NCBI RefSeq assembly: GCF_027922305.1
Contig: NZ_BSFK01000002.1
Coordinates: 62,001 to 126,000 of the forward strand
Origin: Methylopila jiangsuensis
Lineage (GTDB): Bacteria > Pseudomonadota > Alphaproteobacteria > Rhizobiales > Methylopilaceae
Reading direction: 5' to 3'
Length of the DNA: 64,000 nucleotides
Positions 62,705 to 64,000 of the stretch are shown in pieces; position 1 is the first letter of the stretch; each line of letters starts with the position of its first letter. The position numbers and the translations under genes are program-made. The notes beneath the pieces were generated by a model. It was not told where the DNA came from, ran no database searches, and saw nothing but the letters and a program-made list of their open reading frames with translations.

Positions 62705-64000
62705 GGCTCGACAGGAAGCCCCCGTTTGGCGGCGTAGGCCTGCAGCGCCGGGCGCAGGCAGGACGGCCCGTCCTCCGCGTCGATCAGCGGCTCCACCACC
62801 GAGGCGGCCTCGGCCACGTCGAGCGACAGCAGCATGGTCTTCACCGGGCCGACGGCGGCCGGCGACACCGACATGGCCCGGTAGCCCACCGCGAGCAGGG
62901 CCATGGCCTCCAGCGGCCGCGCGGCCATCTCGCCGCAGAGCGTGACCGGGGTGCCGTGCTTGGCGCCGGCCCGCGCCACGGCGCGCAGCGAGCGCAGGAA
63001 GCCGCGGCTGAGCGGATCGAACCGGTTGGCGATGCGCGGGTTGCCCCGGTCCGCCGCGTACAGGAACTGCATCAGGTCGTTGGAGCCCACCGACAGGAAG
63101 TCCGCCTTGCGGGCGATCTCGTCGAGCTGGAACAGCAGCGACGGCACCTCCACCATCACGCCGAGGCTCATGGAGGTGGGCGCCCGGTGGCCGTGGGCGT
63201 CGAGGCGGGCGCGCTCGCGCTGCACCACCGCCACCGCCTCGTCGAACTCGGACACCGCCGCGACCATGGGGAACATGATGCGCAGCTCGCGGCCGGCGGC
63301 GGCGCGCAGCATGGCGCGCACCTGGGTGCGCAGCAGCGCCGGCCGGTCGAGCCCGAGCCGGATGGCGCGCCAGCCCAGCGCCGGGTTCTCCTCCGACTCC
63401 ATGCTCATGTACGGCAGCACCTTGTCGCCGCCCACGTCGAGGGTGCGGAAGGTCACCGGCTTGCCGCGGGCGGCCTCCAGCACGGAGCGGTAGAGCGCCT
63501 CCTGCGCCGCGGTCTTCGGCAGCGAGGTCGCCACCATGAACTGCAGCTCGGTGCGGAACAGGCCGACGCCGTCGGCGCCCGTCTCCTCGATGTGGGGCAG
63601 GTCCACCAGCAGGCCGGCGTTGAGGTAGAGCGAGACGTCGACCCCGTCCTGGCTGCGGGTCGGCTTCTCGCGCAGCGCCCGGTACTGCTCCTGGCGGCGG
63701 GCGCGGAACCGCACCTTGTCGGCGTAGGCGCGCTCCACGTCCGGGGTCGGCCGCACATGGACCTCGCCGGAGACGCCGTCGACGATGATGGCGTCGCCGG
63801 CCTCCACCAGCCCGGTGGCGTTCTCGAGCTGGCCGACCGCCGCGATGCCGAGCGCGCGGGCCACGATCGCCACATGGCTGGAGCCCGAGCCCTCCTCCAG
63901 CACCAGGCCGCGCAGGCGCGAGCGGTCGTAGTCCAGCAGCGCGGCCGGGCCCATGGAGCGGGCCACGACGATGGCGTTTTCGGGCAGCTCCGCCACGGCC
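62701..64000 (-). CDS. ptsP: Phosphoenolpyruvate--protein phosphotransferase PtsP (EI-Ntr), C-terminal part
   Basis: The last ~430 codons of a gene entering from the right. The phospho-histidine is in [15 protein letters not shown], and the PEP-utilising TIM barrel follows, with [39 protein letters not shown] and the catalytic Cys in [12 protein letters not shown]-Ntr starts the nitrogen phosphotransferase relay (EI-Ntr, NPr, EIIA-Ntr); its N-terminal GAF domain would be outside the window. Distinction from sugar EI rests on the conserved neighbourhood with prfA. Confidence 0.9.
   Translation of the reverse strand, partial: AVAELPENAIVVARSMGPAALLDYDRSRLRGLVLEEGSGSSHVAIVARALGIAAVGQLENATGLVEAGDAIIVDGVSGEVHVRPTPDVERAYADKVRFRARRQEQYRALREKPTRSQDGVDVSLYLNAGLLVDLPHIEETGADGVGLFRTELQFMVATSLPKTAAQEALYRSVLEAARGKPVTFRTLDVGGDKVLPYMSMESEENPALGWRAIRLGLDRPALLRTQVRAMLRAAAGRELRIMFPMVAAVSEFDEAVAVVQRERARLDAHGHRAPTSMSLGVMVEVPSLLFQLDEIARKADFLSVGSNDLMQFLYAADRGNPRIANRFDPLSRGFLRSLRAVARAGAKHGTPVTLCGEMAARPLEAMALLAVGYRAMSVSPAAVGPVKTMLLSLDVAEAASVVEPLIDAEDGPSCLRPALQAYAAKRGLPVEP

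Noticed and set aside
1-64000. CRISPR arrays, tRNA or rRNA genes, insertion sequences
   Set aside because: No regularly spaced repeats, cloverleaf sequences or transposase genes were seen in any intergenic region.

Overview
The window is 64 kb of GC-rich chromosome from an alphaproteobacterium, most likely an aerobic methylotroph of the order Hyphomicrobiales. Three things point there: a complete calcium-type methanol dehydrogenase (mxa) cluster, the irr-fabA-fabB-fabI block, and the clpB-DUF4167-prmC-prfA-ptsP order, which is typical of that order. A Methylopila/Hansschlegelia-type host is my guess from gene content and was not tested. I see no tRNA, rRNA, insertion sequence, prophage or CRISPR array. 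Coding density is high and many neighbours overlap by 4 bases (ATGA or GTGA).

Layout. 1-9 kb is housekeeping: the 3' part of a large NAD-glutamate dehydrogenase, bluB, an SGNH hydrolase, a lytic transglycosylase, galU, a YggS protein, a heme-monooxygenase-like gene behind a structured leader, pyrE and a TPR lipoprotein. 9-14 kb is a TetR-controlled RND efflux operon. 14-19 kb holds the two genes for the osmolyte N-acetylglutaminylglutamine amide (ngg, asnO) and a nicotinate phosphoribosyltransferase. 19-22.5 kb is fabI-fabB-fabA facing irr. 22.7-30 kb is mixed: an SH3 protein, a D-2-hydroxyacid dehydrogenase, a small secreted protein behind a LexA-like box, a MoeB-like enzyme, a toxin-antitoxin pair with an unusual antitoxin, a TraB/GumN protein and a PAS-GGDEF protein. 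30-35 kb holds polA (proofreading residues apparently lost), a cytochrome c and an acyltransferase.

34.8-49.9 kb is the methanol oxidation region. A leftward lipoprotein/sensor kinase/response regulator operon (mxaZYX-like) faces mxaF-J-G-I-R-S-A-C-K-L-D, followed in the same overlapping run by a YVTN beta-propeller gene and a TraB/GumN gene. MxaF and MxaI form the PQQ dehydrogenase, MxaG is its electron acceptor, MxaJ a periplasmic partner, and MxaRSACKL(D) serve maturation or calcium insertion. Hairpins follow mxaF, precede mxaI and follow mxaI, as expected if the structural subunits are made in excess.

50-56.6 kb is surface polysaccharide: an export lipoprotein, a membrane sulfatase-fold enzyme, KpsC- and KpsS-like Kdo transferases and an SDR. 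56.6-64 kb is clpB, a DUF4167 gene, prmC, prfA and the 3' part of ptsP, all leftward.

The most useful leads are the TraB/propeller extension of the mxa operon, the antitoxin that joins a DUF7662-like domain to a VapB-like tail, the LexA-like box, the heme-monooxygenase leader and the degenerate PolA exonuclease site.
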